Assembly: GCA_036877525.1 (NCBI GenBank)
Contig: JAZGTH010000100.1
Coordinates: forward strand, 1,893,001 to 1,957,000
Reading direction: 5' to 3'
Length of the DNA stretch: 64,000 nucleotides
Source: Chromobotia macracanthus
Lineage: Eukaryota > Chordata > Actinopteri > Cypriniformes > Botiidae
The notes beneath the pieces were generated by a model, which worked only from the letters and a program-made list of their open reading frames with translations, was not told the DNA's origin and ran no database searches. This document shows positions 22,801 to 35,862 of this stretch, piece by piece. The stretch's first letter is position 1. The number at the start of each line of letters is the position of its first letter. The position numbers and the translations under genes are program-made.

Positions 22801-25401
22801 CAGATGAATGTCAGATTTATTTCTTATTTCTCACAGCTCACTCCCAGCTTTTTTACACTAAAAAAGCAGCACCCACTTTTTTCTGCTCTTTAACATCTCT
22901 CCACAGGAGACGTGTTTACAAGATGTCGTTCATAACGAGAAAAGAGATCTATCCCCCATCAAGATCAATGTGATAAATGTGGGTATACTATTATGTCCTT
23001 GAATGTATGTGCTGAAACGTGTGACTACCGTAATCTTGTATAAAATGAGTCTGCTCTGAGCAGCAGGTTCTACTAACAAAAACTAACATGCTGGCAGCCT
23101 GGGCCTCATTTTAAAGAATAGATAGTCAATTTCTATTCATGTGACCCCATAAACTTTCAGAGCTTTCTCAGAGCTTTAAGCTAAAATGTGGTCTGGCTGA
23201 TGCTATTGAAAAGCTACTGATTGTTTGAGAAAAAGGAAAGAAGATTAAATTGATCAAATTTTGTAAACAGTCTCTGTCAGCAGCGTTTAACTATACCATG
23301 AGCACTAGAAATGACTATAGTAAATATACACTCTAGTGCAATAGTTAGTAACTAATGAGTGACCTAAAAATGCAACAGCCAGGGAAAATGTTGCTAAATG
23401 CAAAAAATGAAATCCTGTATCATTATGCATAGTCCGAATAGTAAAAATAAACAAGGTTTAAAAGAGAAGAAAACTTTCTGAGGAAAAAGTTAAATATTCG
23501 TATTTTTAACAAAAATACCCTGTAATCCTTCTGTTAGAGAAAATGAGGGCAGCATACTTGTGCTAATTAAATACAACAGTCATGCTTGGAGGTATAAAGA
23601 TGTACCACACAATGTTTTGTAGTTTGCAGTTACTCTTACATTTCATGTCTCTGTCTGTTTAGGAAAACACAGAGCAGGTGATTCGTCCCCAGCTCCTTGC
23701 CAGCTGCCTGTGGCGTAAACGGCCTCAAACAGCCCCCATCGAGAACTCACTACTGCCCCCTGTGGTCGCACTAAACTACTGTAGCATCGGCCAAGCCTCT
23801 TTTGTTTGCACTGATCAAGAGGTAAACCGTGCGGAAAAGGAGGCTGGGGAAGAGGATCAGGTGACAATTAGGAACTGCGAGGTGAAGAAGTTGTCAAATG
23901 GACGCACATGCACCACCCTGCATCCACCACGGGCTGCTTGTGTCATGGTGTGCCCCAGTCAGGCCCGTTGTAGTAGTATGCACTCCAAGGAGAGGAAAGC
24001 CACGCAGATGTTGGCCATAGTTCTAGGTGAGAAGCTTGGCCCGTACTGCACTCTTAAAAATAAAGGTTCTTCAAAGGTTCTTCACAGTGATGCCATAGAA
24101 GAACCATTTTTGATTCCCCAAAGAACCGTTTAGTCAACAGTTTTTAAAAGAACCCGTTCTTTCCTTTTCATAGTTTAAAGAACCTTTTCCCACTCAAAAT
24201 AACCTGCAACGGAAAGGGTCTACAAATGTTAAAGGCTTTTTGTGGAATCATACAATCAAAAATGGTTCTTTTATGGCATTGTGAAGCACCTTTTATTAAG
24301 AGTGTGACTCCATTATTAGACTCCCAGTATGGGAATGCTAGTGGTCTCCTAGGCTGGCATTTGGTTGATTTTAAGTTTTTCTTTTTTTGACATTTATACA
24401 AGTTAAGCACCAGCCTGACCAGACTGGAAGATCCTCTTAGACCAGTTAAGACCAACAAATCAGCCTAGGCTTATTTATGCCGGTTTATTTCATTAGGGAT
24501 TAAATTTTTATTGATTATTCTAAGAGTGTTTTTATAAATGCCACTGTACTATTTTTCAATCCGTGACTCACATCACTTGTTAGTTTCTCAACTGACGCTT
24601 TGTAAGTGGGCTATAGAGTGACTCTTTGAAGCTCAGCTTGTGCCTGGCATGTGCCACAGTTTGTCAGGTTGCCGATAAGAGGCCACACAGGGAACCTTGA
24701 GGATGGTGAATGCCAATAGCTGCATGCAACACCTACAGAGTCAGACCAAGCTGTGTGGAGCACTCAGCAATCTAGCTCAATTAGTGCTGACTGTCTCCCT
24801 GTGAGTCAGTGTTCTGTAGACCGATGGATGACGTTGATGGTAATCTGAAATGTCTGCTTAATTAAACAGGAAATTAAATCACACTTATGGAGTCAGATGT
24901 CTGGGATCGAGTGAGTGGCTCAGCTGCCTCAGTTCAAAGTCAATTGGTCAGGGCTGTCACATGACCATTTGTCACGTACTGTACAGGATCTCCTCTGCAT
25001 GTTGCTCACAAAAAGAGTTTTTAGAGATGGAGAAAGATTTTTTTGTACAGAACAGTGTAGTTATGACATCTATCAGCCACCAGCCTTGACCTCTTGCAAA
25101 TGACTTCATCATAGAAATTAAATGGGGCTGTTAATAATATATAATTGTATAATTTCATGCATGGCGCCCCTTATTGTTTCTGTCTGTTTGTGTGCGTTTT
25201 TCAGGGGTCTTTCTTATTTGCTGGCTGCCGTTCTTTGTGACTCACATCCTAAACACTCACTGCAGGGCGTGCCGTATTCCACCTGAGCTCTATAGCGCCT
25301 TCACCTGGCTGGGCTACGTCAACAGCGCTCTCAATCCAGTCATCTACACCACCTTCAACACTGAGTTCCGCCGAGCCTTTATTAAAATCCTGAGCTGCTA
25401 A
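16880..25401 (+). CDS. drd3: Dopamine D3 receptor
   Basis: Seven phase-consistent exons (16880-17167, 18744-18856, 19767-19903, 21680-21870, 22907-22978, 23663-24026, 25205-25401) encode 453 residues of a class A GPCR for dopamine, coupling to Gi/o. Landmarks: N-glycosylation sequons NDS and NSS near the N-terminus; TM2 LVVSLAVADLLVASLVMPW; amine-binding Asp116 in TM3 (TLDVMMCTASI); DRY at 133-135; Cys109/Cys185 for the extracellular disulfide; TM5 serines 196, 197 and 200 (VIYSSVVSFYLPF); TM6 CWLPFF near 394; TM7 NPVIY near 432; C-terminal Cys453. DDPAVCSISNPDFVIYSS is D3-like rather than D2-like. The third loop is long (human DRD3 is 400 aa) and includes a 24-codon exon that can be skipped in frame. 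Neighbour qtrt2 matches human 3q13.31. The ATG follows an acceptor at 16866, so the 5' UTR is spliced. Confidence 0.95.
17877..18168 (+). mobile_element. MITE family A, copy 2, 5'-truncated
   Basis: This shows the same internal words as the other copies (CATTTCCATTAAGTAACA, GTTATATTAATGTTATTGC) and ends ATTCCTGTTAGCTG. The left inverted end is missing. It lies in drd3 intron 1. Confidence 0.65.
18989..19074. repeat. Two (TA)n microsatellites in drd3 intron 2
   Basis: Uninterrupted TA runs occupy about 18989-19013 and 19049-19074, separated by unique sequence. Confidence 0.85.
20098..20140. repeat. SINE tail fragment
   Basis: TTTAGCAGACGCTTTTATCC is the tail of the tRNA-derived SINEs in this window, without a head. 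Similar fragments lie at 7295-7345 and 29733-29790. Confidence 0.45.
20208..20533 (+). mobile_element. MITE family A, copy 3
   Basis: It starts CCCAGCTAACAATTCTAGGT and ends GTTCCCTGTTACCTGGG, so both inverted ends are visible. The AACGTT-rich body matches copies 1 and 5. It lies in drd3 intron 3. Confidence 0.75.
24049..24304. mobile_element. MITE with CACTCTTAA-type inverted ends
   Basis: The left end CACTCTTAAAAATAAAGG pairs with the right end CCTTTTATTAAGAGTG. The interior repeats GGTTCTT and its complement AAGAACC. This 256 bp element in drd3 intron 6 looks like a non-autonomous DNA transposon. Confidence 0.7.
24348..24469. mobile_element. Short inverted-end element (CCTAGGCTG-type)
   Basis: The left end CCTAGGCTGGCATTTGGTTG is mirrored at the right by CCAACAAATCAGCCTAGG. 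The 122 bp element lies just beyond the MITE at 24049-24304 in drd3 intron 6. Confidence 0.55.
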
Positions 25402-25471
25402 ATCATTGGTCACGCTCACATATGATGCTCAATGGACTCATGACATCATGGATTATATTTAAATGGATAAT

Positions 25472-25477
25472 AATAAA
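25472..25477 (+). terminator. Candidate poly(A) signal of drd3
   Basis: AATAAA lies 71 nt past the drd3 stop codon. Brain receptor genes often use longer 3' UTRs, so it may be only one of several sites. Confidence 0.4.
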
Positions 25478-28416
25478 GAGATATTAATGGACTTGGACAG
25501 TGAGAATGGGTTCAAAATGACTTTGCATTCACTACAACATTCACAACACTTGCAGCTGGTGGATTTTGCATTGTAGTTGCACAGTTGGCTAGAGTGGACA
25601 ACTGTAATATCTTCATTTTGGTGTATTTTGAAAGCATGAACCAAAGTGAGTCCAGATTCAACATGTATTTGAATCCACAGATTGCTCCTGAATGTAGCAG
25701 CTGCTTCACGTTTTACAAGAAAACCTAAGATGTCATCTGCATCATCTTGTCGTCTTGAAATTCTGAGGTCAACATGTGTTTGCGTGTCACACCTCCAAAT
25801 TAAGCGAAATTAAGATTTGTTGGAACATCTGATTGTAAAACGCCTAAAAGTAATAAATATGGCATAAAGGCTATAGTGACTTTTCAAAGAGACTATAAAG
25901 CATGTGACCAGAAAGATTGTGACATATACATTAAGGATCCAACTGGGACTTTATTGGTTTCTCCTCCCCCAAGGTTAGGTTTTGTGATCTGACTGTATAT
26001 TGCACTCTTGAGAAAAAAAGGCAGGTTTGTTCTAGGTGAAACTTGTTTTTGTGGTGTAAATTAAAGCTTAATTGGACCCCCATAAACCCTGTTGTCATAT
26101 AAAACATACAAAATATAAATACATATGCATATATTCTTATATCTTTCAGAGTTATTTTGTCACAAAAAACAAACAATCACCCCAGAGGAGCCAGTACTCA
26201 GTTGGTGCCCTTTAAAAAAATAGGTGCATAAGGTCCCTGAATATGCATGCATAAATGTTAGGGGTGCAAAAAAAACGAAAACACAAAGTTGAAGTTAAAC
26301 GACAAACAGAAAATAACAAGGAGCCGCACGTGTGTGGAAATAGATAAGTTTGATTTGTTTGATTGAAAGTGAGTGGGTGAATTAAAATAAGTGAGTTGAT
26401 TAGGTTAGAAAGAGAACACTTATAAAAAACCCGGGCTTTTGACCAGCATTTGATGAAGAGCTCAGCTGGAAGCCAGATGATTATACTAAGAAAGATTGTA
26501 TGAGAAAAACTGTAACGAGAAAAAGTGTCATGCTCGAGCATTGCTTGACCCAAATCGCTGCTTTTTCTGACACAATGGAGCAACTCTGTGTGCGAGCGTT
26601 GGCGGGTACAATAGAGTAATGGTGTAAATGATGGCCTCTTCTCGCTAATTATTAAACGCTTGCTGGACTCCAGGGCTCAGCTCCAAGTTTAACATGTGTG
26701 GTTCACAAATGCAGTTAGGACTTCACCGGCTGCCATCGGGTGACAGCTAATGAATCTGAATTTTCTCTCCCAAACTCCAGCCCTCCAACTCCTTCGGTCC
26801 CTCTGTTTACTACCCCCTCATATGTTTTGCATATACCTCAGACTTTTGCACATAAAGGGGTCCTGTCAGTTTGCTAATTAGTTTTATAAAAGCATGTGCG
26901 CAAGCATGTGTGTGGTGCATTCATGTTTTTGTGGCCTGCCTGTTTGAGCTCCAGGCTTCAGTAACATAGTCAAAATGCTGGTGGTTTGGACTGAAAGACG
27001 TTTGTGAATTATTTATGCTGCGTTTCGTATAATGCTTTCTGTCCACTCACCAGCCCTTTATTCTATATACAGTCCAAGCAAATTCATTCACACCTGCGAT
27101 GCACTGCGGCTATAAGAAACAATGAAAGTTCTGTGAGTTTGATAAATACTCTGAAATGCTTTGTAAGCAAATCGCTTTGGTTTATTTCAGATCATTTTCG
27201 CCAAGTGATTGTCTGTTCAAAACTTGCCAACATAAAGGTATGGTGCTGTTAGGTGTTGAGGTTGTCAGGGAATTTCTATATATTTGCTAATGGTTTTGTG
27301 AGTGGTCTTTAGCATCAGGGTTGCCACATTTGTGTAACAAAAGTAGTCCAGTGGCCAAGCAAAACTAGCCCGAAACAAATGACCATTGCCCAAATACCAA
27401 AAGTCAAAATATAACACATACCTGAAGTACCTATTTTACAGTTAAATTTCAGTCAACATCTCAGTCAAATAAAATTCATGCGATATGTCAAACCTTTAAC
27501 ACGAGGAAAATAAAACAACACGCTGCAAATGTTTAAAATTAGCCCAATTCCGTGGGAAAACAGCAGACTTGGCAACACTGTTTAACATATTGATGTGCAT
27601 TCTGGGAGGGTGCTTAAGCTACTGGTCCAGGTCTCTGTAATATCCTGATATTCTGGATATGGCTATAGGGTCCCTGTAGGGTCCCTCCTTTAATATAAGT
27701 TTATTGGATTTTTTTTATGTTTTCTCATTCAGCAGACAAAAACGTACACTCAGTGTTTACTATATGAGAAGGTCTGAATGCCCATTATTTTTCCTCAGAC
27801 ATAAACAATTAATCTAGTAGCTTGATTTAACATTAAAACAGATTAAAAGGATTTAATGCATACCTGTTGTAGCAAAGACAACCAGAAGCAAGTAACAATA
27901 AATAAGTCACCTATTTACAGGTGGTAAACTATTATACGGCTCTTCTACAGCCACATTAAAAATTTAATGTAAACACAATTAAAACAATGTTGTGCATTGT
28001 CTGATAATTATGCAAATTACTTTCTACATTTTTTAAAATTGTGAATGCCTATACATTAGTTGCTTTTTTCAACCTGAGGACCATCTTCACTATCACATGA
28101 CTCTTATTTTGTTATCTTGCCCTGTTAATCTAGTATCTTTTGTGTAATAAAATGCAGAAAGCGTCTGAACTACTTTTGTTCCGTGACTAACATGCGAAGT
28201 TTCGAAAACAACGCATTTAAAGTGATTCATTGGTAGCTGAGTGGAGAAGAAAATTTAAGGGCCCATTTATCTCGGAGGCCCGCAAGGTCTCCTCTGACAA
28301 ACCATACTGACAACAGTTCTGTTTAACATATGCCCTTGATTTTACTGCTGAAACAATGGTGGTGCTGAAGTGTTTGCCATGGTGCATTTAAAGTAAAAGA
28401 GAAATGAACTCTCACC

Positions 28417-28597
28417 CCACTTAACAAATTTAGGTTGTATAACATTTCCCTAACATTTCCATTAAGTAACAAAAACATTAAAAATGTTATTTTGAATGTT
28501 CTAGAAACGCTCCGTTTTTTTAGATGTTGTATAAAAACTCTGAGAAAGCTTCTAGACAACATTAGCCAACATTCTGAGAATGTTCGCTGTTAGCTGG
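28417..28597 (+). mobile_element. MITE family A, copy 4, internally deleted
   Basis: Left words CTTAACAAATTTAGGTTGT and CATTTCCATTAAGTAACA are followed, after a large deletion, by the right end ATGTTCGCTGTTAGCTGG. It is about 180 bp instead of about 330 bp. Confidence 0.65.
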
Positions 28598-28818
28598 GAT
28601 TTCTTTATTGGTGATATACACTGATGTTGGTTATAATTTTACCAGCACAAGACTAGAAAGGATCATTATCAGGTGACATTGACTGGTTTGGTGACTGAGG
28701 TGATGAAATGATATTCTGTCAGAGCACAATTCAGTTCCCAGTAATTTTTTCTCCTCTGACTGCGCTTCTCAATTAACCACCTTTGCAGGTCCATTTAGGA
28801 GTTTATGGAAGCATGCGG

Positions 28819-28826
28819 ATTTGCAT
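28819..28826 (+). promoter_or_regulatory. POU octamer motif
   Basis: ATTTGCAT is the exact POU/Oct octamer and is followed by the near-mirror word TCAAAT. A single octamer is weak evidence for an enhancer. Confidence 0.2.
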
Positions 28827-29732
28827 TCAAATCGGCTCAGGTAATTATCTGCTGGACTTCTGCACTGGGATGGCAGAGTTTGGAAGTTATCAGTAAGCCA
28901 CAGCTCAGATGAACAAGACAAAAAATCATTGCACTATTGCTTACAAAAAAGCATAGTATCTATATGGTTACCATGGTTTTACAATAGTACATGTCCAATG
29001 GCTTTTTTTAATCCCATTGGAAAAAAACACTATATAGATACATCTAATGACATCTAATGTGATTTTTCTTTCCTGTGCATTGAATTTCTTTTTTTTCATT
29101 AGAAAAGGTTTCTTCACTAAATTTGGTAAACAGTTATGGCTTAAAAAATCAACTAAGAAATACAAACTTAATTCAAGACATATTCTCTAGTTTTACATGC
29201 AATTGTGCTTCTTAGTAATGTATCTTCTAAATAAAATGTTTCAAGTTATTTAGATGCTTAAAAGCAAATGTGAATGAATGAACATTTGCGTTGTTTATTT
29301 GTTGTGTTGCTCTGTGAACATTATAGTGCTTCAGACGAACCCTCATTCTGTCAATATGCCAATACCTCCCCTCCAGAATGTAGGGCACCTGCATCACACC
29401 AATAGTGTGTGAATGTGTGCAAGGACCAAAGAAAAATGTGCTTTTGCATATAAAAGCATGCTCGTCTTTAAGCAGCTCTGACAAGATCCTGTCATTTTAA
29501 TTTTCTCACTTATCTCAAGTCAACAAACCAGGTCCTGCCTCTCAGCTCACACATTTAAATAGACTTTTATGAATGAAAGGATTCCATGAATGGAATCCAA
29601 GACTCCATGTTACTACCATGTGGGCACATTCAGAGATTTCGTAATGCGGTTTTAATTACATTGCACGTTCTTCCAGATTCACTGTTCTGTGATCAGTCAT
29701 TGCTCTAGGAGGGTAAGGCTTTCTTTACATAA

Positions 29733-29790
29733 ATTTACATTTATTAATTTAGCAGATGCTTTTAGCCAAAAACTACAAAGCTACATTTAC
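29733..29790. repeat. SINE tail fragment
   Basis: ATTTAGCAGATGCTTTTAGC is a diverged copy of the SINE tail seen elsewhere, with no tRNA-like head. Confidence 0.4.
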
Positions 29791-29829
29791 AAGTGGGAAT
29801 CGCATTCTGATGCTAGAGACGGTAGTGCC

Positions 29830-30197
29830 ACCAGTCAATGGTCTGGACACACTTGACCGAGTTCATTTCTCATGGTCTAAAGGTTTATGCTGAAATATTT
29901 GAACTTAGTTTTGTAGTCCAGTAAATTGTGCGTACCTATGAGTTCTTTACAACAGTATGATTTTCATGTTTTATTTTTATGGAGAAGCTGGATATCAAAG
30001 TATGGAAAAGCCAACAGAGTGGGAACACCTTCTGTTTAAAAGCAGCATGAGAGATTAAGAGAATGACCACAGTGTGCAAAGCTTTGGTTAAGATTTGTTA
30101 AATATGGTTTGACTTTTCTAGTCAAACTATTTGAATATACGGAATATAGTAAAATAAAGAATCAGTAAGTGTGTCCAAACCTTTGACTGACAGTGTA
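29830..30197. mobile_element. Tc1/mariner-like MITE
   Basis: Ends are CCAGTCAATGGTCTGGACAC on the left and GTGTCCAAACCTTTGACTG followed by ACAGTGTA on the right, an imperfect inverted pair of the CAGTCAAAGGTTTGGACAC type common in fish genomes. No transposase frame is present in the 370 bp element. Confidence 0.65.
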
Positions 30198-32055
30198 TGA
30201 TGAAATTCACATTTATTTACAAAATCCACATTACCTGTCTGTCAGGATAAAAATGTTTGGGCAGCATCATATGTGAATTGCAAGTTATTTGAGGAGCTCA
30301 AAGGGTTTCATATAGTTTGGTTTCTTTAGCTAATATTCCATACAGATATATTTTTTTTTCCACGTCAGCATATTGCCTTTTAAAATAGCAGTATAAACAA
30401 AAATCATTTTCAACTTTTTTTGCTCGCACCTACAGCTGCGGGAAAGCTAAGCATAAGTTTCGCCTGTCTAGACAGACAGCCCTGAATCTGGACCCGTTAC
30501 AGTAAATTAGGTGGCCTATGTGTATCTGCCCTGTAGGTTCACAGGACACTGCTGGTTTATAGAGAACTGGAGGAGACAGTAAAATATAAAGTGACTTTTT
30601 GATGGGGGTGATTGATTACCTGCTTTATCTCATTCTTCTGTCTCTCCCCTTTGAACATAAAACACCTTCTATGTGCGATTCTCATTAACAGAAGTTGTAG
30701 ATAAGGACAATCATAAGATGGAGATAAACCAATTGATTTTGATTGCAATCTTTACTATTCAAAATAATCTACCCTAGAAACATTGACCTGCATTCTTGAC
30801 ACACTTGCTCCTGGATCATTATGTAGAACTTTTCCAACTTATGGAACAGAATGTGCTTGTGTTATAATTATGGAAGTATTTACACAGAAGACACAGACAT
30901 ACCCTCTGTTCATGTTTAAATTCATTAATAAATATTATTGATTGATCAAACCAATGTCCCAACTCAACTTGATTCTTTAATCAATTACAAGAAAATTAAA
31001 AGGACGAAATGAACTGGATTATCTCTTAATAAATTGCTAGTATTTTTAGTAGTAGTAGGACATGGCAAAAATGGTAAACAAAAGCTGTCAGATTATATAA
31101 TTGTGATCAAATTAAACTAATATGATTTCCAAAATTATTTAGACATTCAGTATATGATGGGGACATAATGTACCACATAGTAAGAATTAACTGAATTTTG
31201 TATTGTAGTTTGTGTTTTGCAGACACACTGTCTCTCTCTTATTTCTGTGCACACCCACCAGGTATCACCACGTATCTCACCCACTATGCTTGCTCTAGAT
31301 GTTTCTCTCTCCATGCGTTAACTGTCCCTCATTCTGCACCAGAAGGAGTTAATAATGCTGGAGCTCTTTTTCCTCACGTAATGGAATTTCAGAACCACTG
31401 AAGGAAATTTACATTACTCTTTGCAATATACTGCTAAACGCCCAGAGGTCAGAACACCATCCATCCAAAAATGAAATGACTGGCATGTGATGCGTTTGCA
31501 GGCTGGCATAAGAGTATGCCATCATTAAATATCCTTTCTGTGGTCCACAACACAATCACCTACATGCATGGAATACGTACAGATGTCAGATCCAGCAGCG
31601 AGCTACAAGGCTCTTTTGATCTAACTCCATCTGTGAACAAAAAAGAGCGTAAAGAAGTCCAAAAAAACGTAAACGGACACAAACAGATGTAAGAGGTCAG
31701 AGACAAACAGGCCTTATTTCCATTTTATTTTCATCCCCATACAAATACACACCTGAGGCATGAATTTTAAATTCAGTTCATGCCTGTTTTCAGAAGACTG
31801 AGGTAATGATGTGAGCATAAAGCTGTTGGCAAATGAAGATTTGAGTCTGGCTATCAGGCTTCCTTCAAAACAGCAGCAGTAACCTGACCTGCTCCAACCC
31901 CTTTGTACTATGCATCACTCATTCTGAGGATCAGGAATAAGGGCATGGCACGTGTCCAATAATTCCCAGCAAGAGTGATAAATGAGGAATATGTTCTGTC
32001 TTCTAACCACCAGGGGTCATCCATTTGCATTAATTAACAGAGCATATGAATATGT

Positions 32056-32334
32056 CTTAAAGCTGTAATCTGTCACTTTTGCCTCTATCTATCTCTGGTT
32101 GAAACATAAAATTGCAGGTTACTTTCTGTACTTTTCATTACTTATGTTGAAGTCAAATAAAGCTAAACTGACATTTCCCAGGATATCGTACCCAACAGCA
32201 CAAATTATAAATCATTATTATGCACTTACAGTTGTAAATTAATGTAGGGAAACAGTTTCAAACACTGATCTGTCACGTACTTCTGCTCGATTTTTGTTCA
32301 TTTGTAGCCTACAAAAGGTATGGATTGCAGTGTT
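32056..32334 (+). mobile_element. MITE family B, copy 1
   Basis: Inverted ends TTAAAGCTGTAATCTG and GGATTGCAGTGTTAA flank a body with TGTTGAAGTCAAATAAAGC and ACAAATTATAAATCATTATT. Two more copies occur at 40944-41229 and 62429-62720, all in the same orientation. Confidence 0.75.
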
Positions 32335-34570
32335 AACATTTATAATAGTACAAACTCTGGATTTGTTTTCTTTCTGTTTTGCAAATCAATCTCAATTAAG
32401 ATCCATCCTGCAAACTTCATCTTTAAGTGTCTGCATTAGACTTTAATGGTGCATTGATTATAAAAATATAAACTATAGAAGAGAGCTACTTAATAGTTGT
32501 AGGCTTAAGGTCATGAAGAACTGTAAACTTGGATGTTCCTTTAAGAAAAAAATTATGCCACCCTTACAGACAGATAGACAGAAATGCCTTATTGATCCCT
32601 AAGGCGAAACCCACGTTAACATGCTACACTGAAACTCTTAAAGCCGTTCGGCCTCCTCTTATTCTGAATTCTGCAGAATCCAAAATAAGGTCTTCAAGTC
32701 CAGGGTCTCAGTTACATTAATATCACAGAGATTTGCGTTCGTGCTTTAGTTTAGCCAAATACTATTTTTTATCTTTTCAAATCCCTTATTGACACTCTTA
32801 AGCCTCAGTAAATATCCTGCTGCCTGTAAGCCTATATGAATAATATTTATTCACCTGTTCTGCCTGATAAATAGTGAGGGGATTATTTTAAACTCATTTG
32901 TATTCAGTTAGATAAACTCAAGATAGCATGAACAGATTCTATCAAGACCTTTACTTGCTCCTTATAGAATTAAAATCATAAATTCTCCCTATCCCTTTTA
33001 AAACCATTGGTCCCTTTGCTCTTATAAGAAGAAAGAAGGTATTGTAGAGGACAGAGGATGGTGGAGGACTCACTGTTCCATTTCTTTGCAGACCTACACT
33101 CTTGTACAAATGGGACATTTCCTCCAAAGCCTCAGTAACAAGATTTACCCCACTGCTGTCTCACAGGAAATGTGCCCTTCACTAAACCTCACCTACCTCT
33201 GAACTCTTCTGTGTGGAATCCTAAGTGACTTACTCTAGCCAGTTCTTAAACAAATCTTTTCACATAACTACATTGTGTTCAAATAGTTTAAGATGTCATG
33301 CTGTTGCTTTATGTGACATTTCATGGCACTTTAAAAATAAAAGTTGGAAAATTGGGCCTTAAGTACTTTTTTGAGAAGTACATGACTTTTAAAGTGAGAC
33401 AGGTCAAAATTACCATTTTTAAGGTGTAGACTGTTTCTGGGGTTTAAAACAAGCAACTTGACATGCTAGGGTAATCTTTTGTTAGATACTTATTAATCTT
33501 ATTCATATCCAATAGCCCCTTACTACCAAAATCCTCTATCATCTATATTTTCTGCTTAAAGCCACAGACCGCTGATGAAACCATGTTTATGTGAGCACTT
33601 GGCCTTTTGTGATACTGACACGTCCTTCCAAAAATAAAACTGACCCTGCAAAACCAGGTGAACTTGGTGGAAAAATCTCAGAAAAGTTAATCTGGCTCTA
33701 GCTTTTGTATCTGACTTTACAGACACATATAAACTCAAGGCAGCCTTGCCAGGAAACTCACAAAATCGCTCATCAGACCATAACGTGGACAACTTCATCA
33801 ACAGAACTACAGCTTTATTTATTTGATGCTTACATAACCTCACAGACCTCATTTACAAGGTCATAATTTTACTCTGCTGATGCAGAACTGAAGTTAGGTG
33901 AGCACGAAGTGCCGCAACAACTTTATTATACTTTCCAAAGAACATGAGGCACATTTGTCACCTGCAGAAGTTCAGTGTTTAGCACCTTGAAGCATTTAAT
34001 CAAAACTAATTTCAAGAAGAAATCGATTCACACTGAAGAAAGATGACAGATGAAGCAGGGGACTGGAGAGGTCACAACTTCCTGTTTGACCCATTTAGAT
34101 TAAAAACAGCTGACCTATAAAGTGACCTTTACCTCAACTTTCCCTAACCTTCTGGTCTACAGACCAAACAATAAGGAAAAGTAGGCCGGGCATTATCGGA
34201 CCAGCACCTTAGAAACAAAACATATGGTGCTGAAATCCCTTGTGAACCAGCACTGAACAGGGCGGAACAATGACTGCCCACTTATTAAGACATGGTTCAG
34301 AAACAGTTTTGGAGAATGATTTCTGAACCATTTTCTCCACACCGATTTCAAAACATTCTTTAATAACTTGTTCTAAGCCATAACTCATACCAACCAGCTC
34401 TTAACATGCTTGACCTTAGATTTGAAGCAAAAAATAAGTGAACATCAAGAAATAAAAGGGTATAAGACTGTACTTCAATTCAATGCACATAAGGTAACTG
34501 ACCAAAAAAGGAACATTATAAAAACTATTAAAGTATAAAATATTAAATAGTCACTAATAATGTAATTAAT

Positions 34571-34625
34571 TATATATATATATATATAAACTTACAATAT
34601 ATATTTATATACACACACACACACA
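34571..34625. repeat. TA and CA microsatellites
   Basis: A TA run near 34571-34587 is followed by a CA run near 34611-34625. Confidence 0.8.
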
Positions 34626-35576
34626 AGTCCTCATATAACATTCAAGAAACAAGCTCTGGAGCACAACAAATAAGATAAGATTTAACCTAACTGTAAAATA
34701 TACTGAAAGGTCACATTTTCTCACAAGAATGTTCCTCCAGTGATATACAGCTATCTGTCTTCTGAAAATGTAAATCTGGCACCAATGACACCAATGACAT
34801 TCAGCTAAAATAAAAATGAATTTGATACAGCACAGAACAGTATAACTAAGACATAGTCTTTACAATACTGTCAGATCACTGACACTTGGGTTCAAGTAGA
34901 TCCAGTGGGAAATTCAAACATATTGAGACGCTACTGGATTTAAACCATAATATCATCACCAGCACTTCATTTATACTTGAGCGACCCATTAAAGGGCAAC
35001 ATTTTCACAGAATAACACCTTAGGTCTCAAGGCCATGGAAAAACCCATCGCAATAAGGCGGTAAATCTGAAAGAAAATTGTGTAGGGTTTGTCAAGTGTG
35101 GGTTTTCACAGTCATTTCAAGCACTCCTGGCGGGCTAAATAGGTCACAAAAATTACAAGTATAAAAAGAAGAAGAGTATAAAAAAAACAAAAGATGGCTA
35201 TAGAGAAGGTTCCTGTTAGTGAATCACCAGAGGAAAATAGAAAGTAAATCTCATAAAATATCATTATGGCAAAGACCTACTCTCCTACTCCAAGATCTAT
35301 TGATGAATTTATTGTTTTCTTATGCAGCTATTACAAAATAGCCCTTGTGATGACTAGCTACAAACAACCTATTATTGTGAGTATTGAAAGAGTAGAATTA
35401 GGTCTGGCAGGCACAGGGGTAAGTTGTACCAACACTCATACTTTCTTTAACAATATCTCCTGGCTCTTGCAGAAAATGTAATTGGCTAAAACGTGGGGAG
35501 GAACCACCTGCTGGGAAAGTGTCCAGGAAAATCTTTTAAGTGGAAATGCAGCATACTGTCACTCACAGAAACTTCA

Positions 35577-35862
35577 CAGACCAGACCGACAGACCGACCG
35601 ACAAACCGACCGACACCGACAGACCGACCGACCGACAGACCGACCGACAGACCGACCGACCGACAGACAGACCGACAGACAGACAGACCGACAGACAGAC
35701 CGACAGACAGACCGACAGACCGACCGACCGACAGACCGACCGACCGACAGACCGACAGACCGACCGACAGACCGACCGACCGACAGACCGACCGACCGAC
35801 AGACCGACCGACCGACGACCGACCGACGACCGACCGACGACCGACCGACGACCGACGACCGA
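35577..35862. repeat. GACC/GACA mosaic tetranucleotide array
   Basis: About 286 bp of 4-bp units that are either GACC or GACA, in irregular order. The last 50 bp change to longer units of type GACCGACCGAC (4+4+3). The plus strand has almost no T in the array. All three forward frames stay open and would read PTDR/QTDR-type peptides, but nothing indicates translation. It lies between drd3 and qtrt2. Confidence 0.9.

Noticed and set aside
23745..23765. CTCF-like CCACAGGGGGCAGT on the minus strand
   Set aside because: It lies within drd3 coding exon 6 and lacks one position of the core.
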